A DNA stretch of 5,309 bases, taken from Leucobacter sp. GTDB lineage: Bacteria; Actinomycetota; Actinomycetes; Actinomycetales; Microbacteriaceae. How positions within the stretch are numbered: the stretch's first letter is position 1; the number at the start of each line of letters is the position of its first letter. The notes beneath the pieces are model-generated. The model saw only the letters and a list, made by a program, of their open reading frames with translations. It was not told where the DNA came from and did no database searches. A program made the translations under genes and the position numbers. Below are positions 4,445 through 5,309 of this stretch, in pieces. The DNA lies in assembly GCA_031178565.1 (NCBI GenBank), contig JAPSIU010000211.1, positions 1-5,309 of the forward strand. Reading direction: 5' to 3'.

Positions 4445-5309
4445 ATGACCGGACGCGACTCCCCGCGACGCGGATACTCGCTGTCCGTCCGGACGCGCAT
4501 CGTCACGGTGATCACGATCGTCACCGCACTCGGGCTCCTCGCCGTAGGCGTGTCCGTGTATCTCGTCGAGCGCCACCGGATCCTGGAGCAGGTGGATCTG
4601 CGCCTCCGCGCGAACCTCGACTCCGCGCGCTACATCGTCTCCGAGGGGACCGCGGAGACCGGCTCCTGGGCCTCCTCCGCCGACGCGCTCACCGCAGTCG
4701 TCGAGCGGATGAGCCCCGACGACAACACGGGCGCCATGGGCGTCGCCGACGGGGTCATCGCCACGGTGCCGGGGATGAGGCTCGATCTCGACCTCAGAAA
4801 CGAGGACGCCTTCGCGGAGTACGCGGGCTCCGTCGCCGAGCGCGGAGGGCCGGCCATCGGGACCTACGCCGAGGACGGCGCGGTTTGGCGCTATCTCGCG
4901 GCCCCCATCGCGGTCGAGGGCTCCCCCGAGCCCGCCGAGGTGACCTTCGTGATGGCCTACGACGTCGAGGCCGAGCTCGCCGAGTTCAATCTGGCGGCGC
5001 GCATGTTCATCGTCGTCTCGCTGATCGCCCTCGCCGTCGTGGCGGCCACGGGCACCGTCGTCGCCACGAGGCTGCTCCGCCCGCTCCGGCAGATGCGCGA
5101 GACCGCCGACCGGGTCTCCGCGCGCTCGCTCGAGGAGCGCCTGCCGATCGTGGGCAACGACGATGTGGCGGAGCTCGCGGAGACCATGAATCGGATGCTC
5201 GACCGCCTCGACGAAGCGCTCGACTCCCAACGACGACTGCTGAGCGACGTCGGGCACGAGCTCAAGACGCCGATCACGATCGTGCGCGGGCACGTCGAGG
5301 TGATGGATC
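4445..5309 (+). CDS. Membrane sensor histidine kinase, N-terminal part (runs off right edge)
   Basis: This is the sensor half of a two-component system. The 288 visible residues read as a short cytoplasmic tail, membrane segment one (about 19-41), an extracytoplasmic region of about 145 residues (42-186), membrane segment two (about 187-208), a HAMP linker (about 205-260, including LLRPLRQMRETADRVS and ELAETMNRMLDRLDEAL), and the start of the dimerisation/phospho-acceptor domain. The H-box is DVGHELKTPITIVRGHVEVMD, with phospho-acceptor His271. The ATP-binding domain lies beyond the window. The extracytoplasmic region shows no sensor fold I can name, and the signal is unknown. No response regulator gene is visible; it would be expected downstream on the same strand. 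The gene is divergent from the phosphotransferase gene, with 105 bp between the start codons. Confidence 0.93.
   Translation, partial: MTGRDSPRRGYSLSVRTRIVTVITIVTALGLLAVGVSVYLVERHRILEQVDLRLRANLDSARYIVSEGTAETGSWASSADALTAVVERMSPDDNTGAMGVADGVIATVPGMRLDLDLRNEDAFAEYAGSVAERGGPAIGTYAEDGAVWRYLAAPIAVEGSPEPAEVTFVMAYDVEAELAEFNLAARMFIVVSLIALAVVAATGTVVATRLLRPLRQMRETADRVSARSLEERLPIVGNDDVAELAETMNRMLDRLDEALDSQRRLLSDVGHELKTPITIVRGHVEVMD

Noticed and set aside
4340..5293. N-terminal extension of the phosphotransferase frame by over 300 codons
   Set aside because: It is antisense to the histidine kinase, is Asp/Gly/His/Arg-rich without domains, and the ATG at 4339 has a proper ribosome binding site.

Overview
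This 5.3 kb window is GC-rich chromosomal DNA from an actinobacterium. Its proteins look most like those of Microbacteriaceae (a Leucobacter-like genus is my guess from sequence feel, not from a search). The codons favour G or C in third position, starts are ATG or GTG, and most start codons have purine-rich ribosome binding sites. I see no mobile element, CRISPR array, tRNA or rRNA, and no stretch over 200 bases without a gene.

From left to right: (1) positions 1-1940, minus strand, hold a tight block lepB > rnhB > murI. It encodes signal peptidase I, ribonuclease HII and the N-terminal 156 residues of glutamate racemase, which runs off the left edge. lepB and rnhB overlap by 17 bp, and rnhB and murI are 9 bp apart. 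(2) Positions 2091-2438, minus strand, hold rplS (ribosomal protein L19). It has a recognisable extended -10 promoter, a leader of about 110 nt with hairpins, and a strong hairpin after its stop codon. (3) Positions 2632-3024, minus strand, encode a small exported Ala/Ser/Pro/Val-rich protein of unknown function, followed by a 12-bp hairpin that overlaps the rplS promoter. (4) Positions 3101-4339, minus strand, encode a 412-residue phosphotransferase of the aminoglycoside phosphotransferase/choline kinase fold. (5) From 4445 to the right edge, plus strand and divergent from the previous gene, is the N-terminal 288 residues of a membrane sensor histidine kinase, cut just after its phospho-acceptor histidine.

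The left half is housekeeping: translation (L19), protein export (LepB), RNA:DNA hybrid repair (RNase HII) and peptidoglycan precursor supply (MurI). The right half is accessory: an orphan kinase-fold enzyme, a small exported protein and a two-component sensor. I find no convincing new multi-gene system. The points worth a second look are a repeat-built N-terminal extension on RNase HII whose translation is forced by the absence of any other start, the terminator/promoter overlap and possible operator in front of rplS, murI placed directly behind rnhB, the uncharacterised exported protein, and an Asn-to-Gln change in the phosphotransferase active-site loop.
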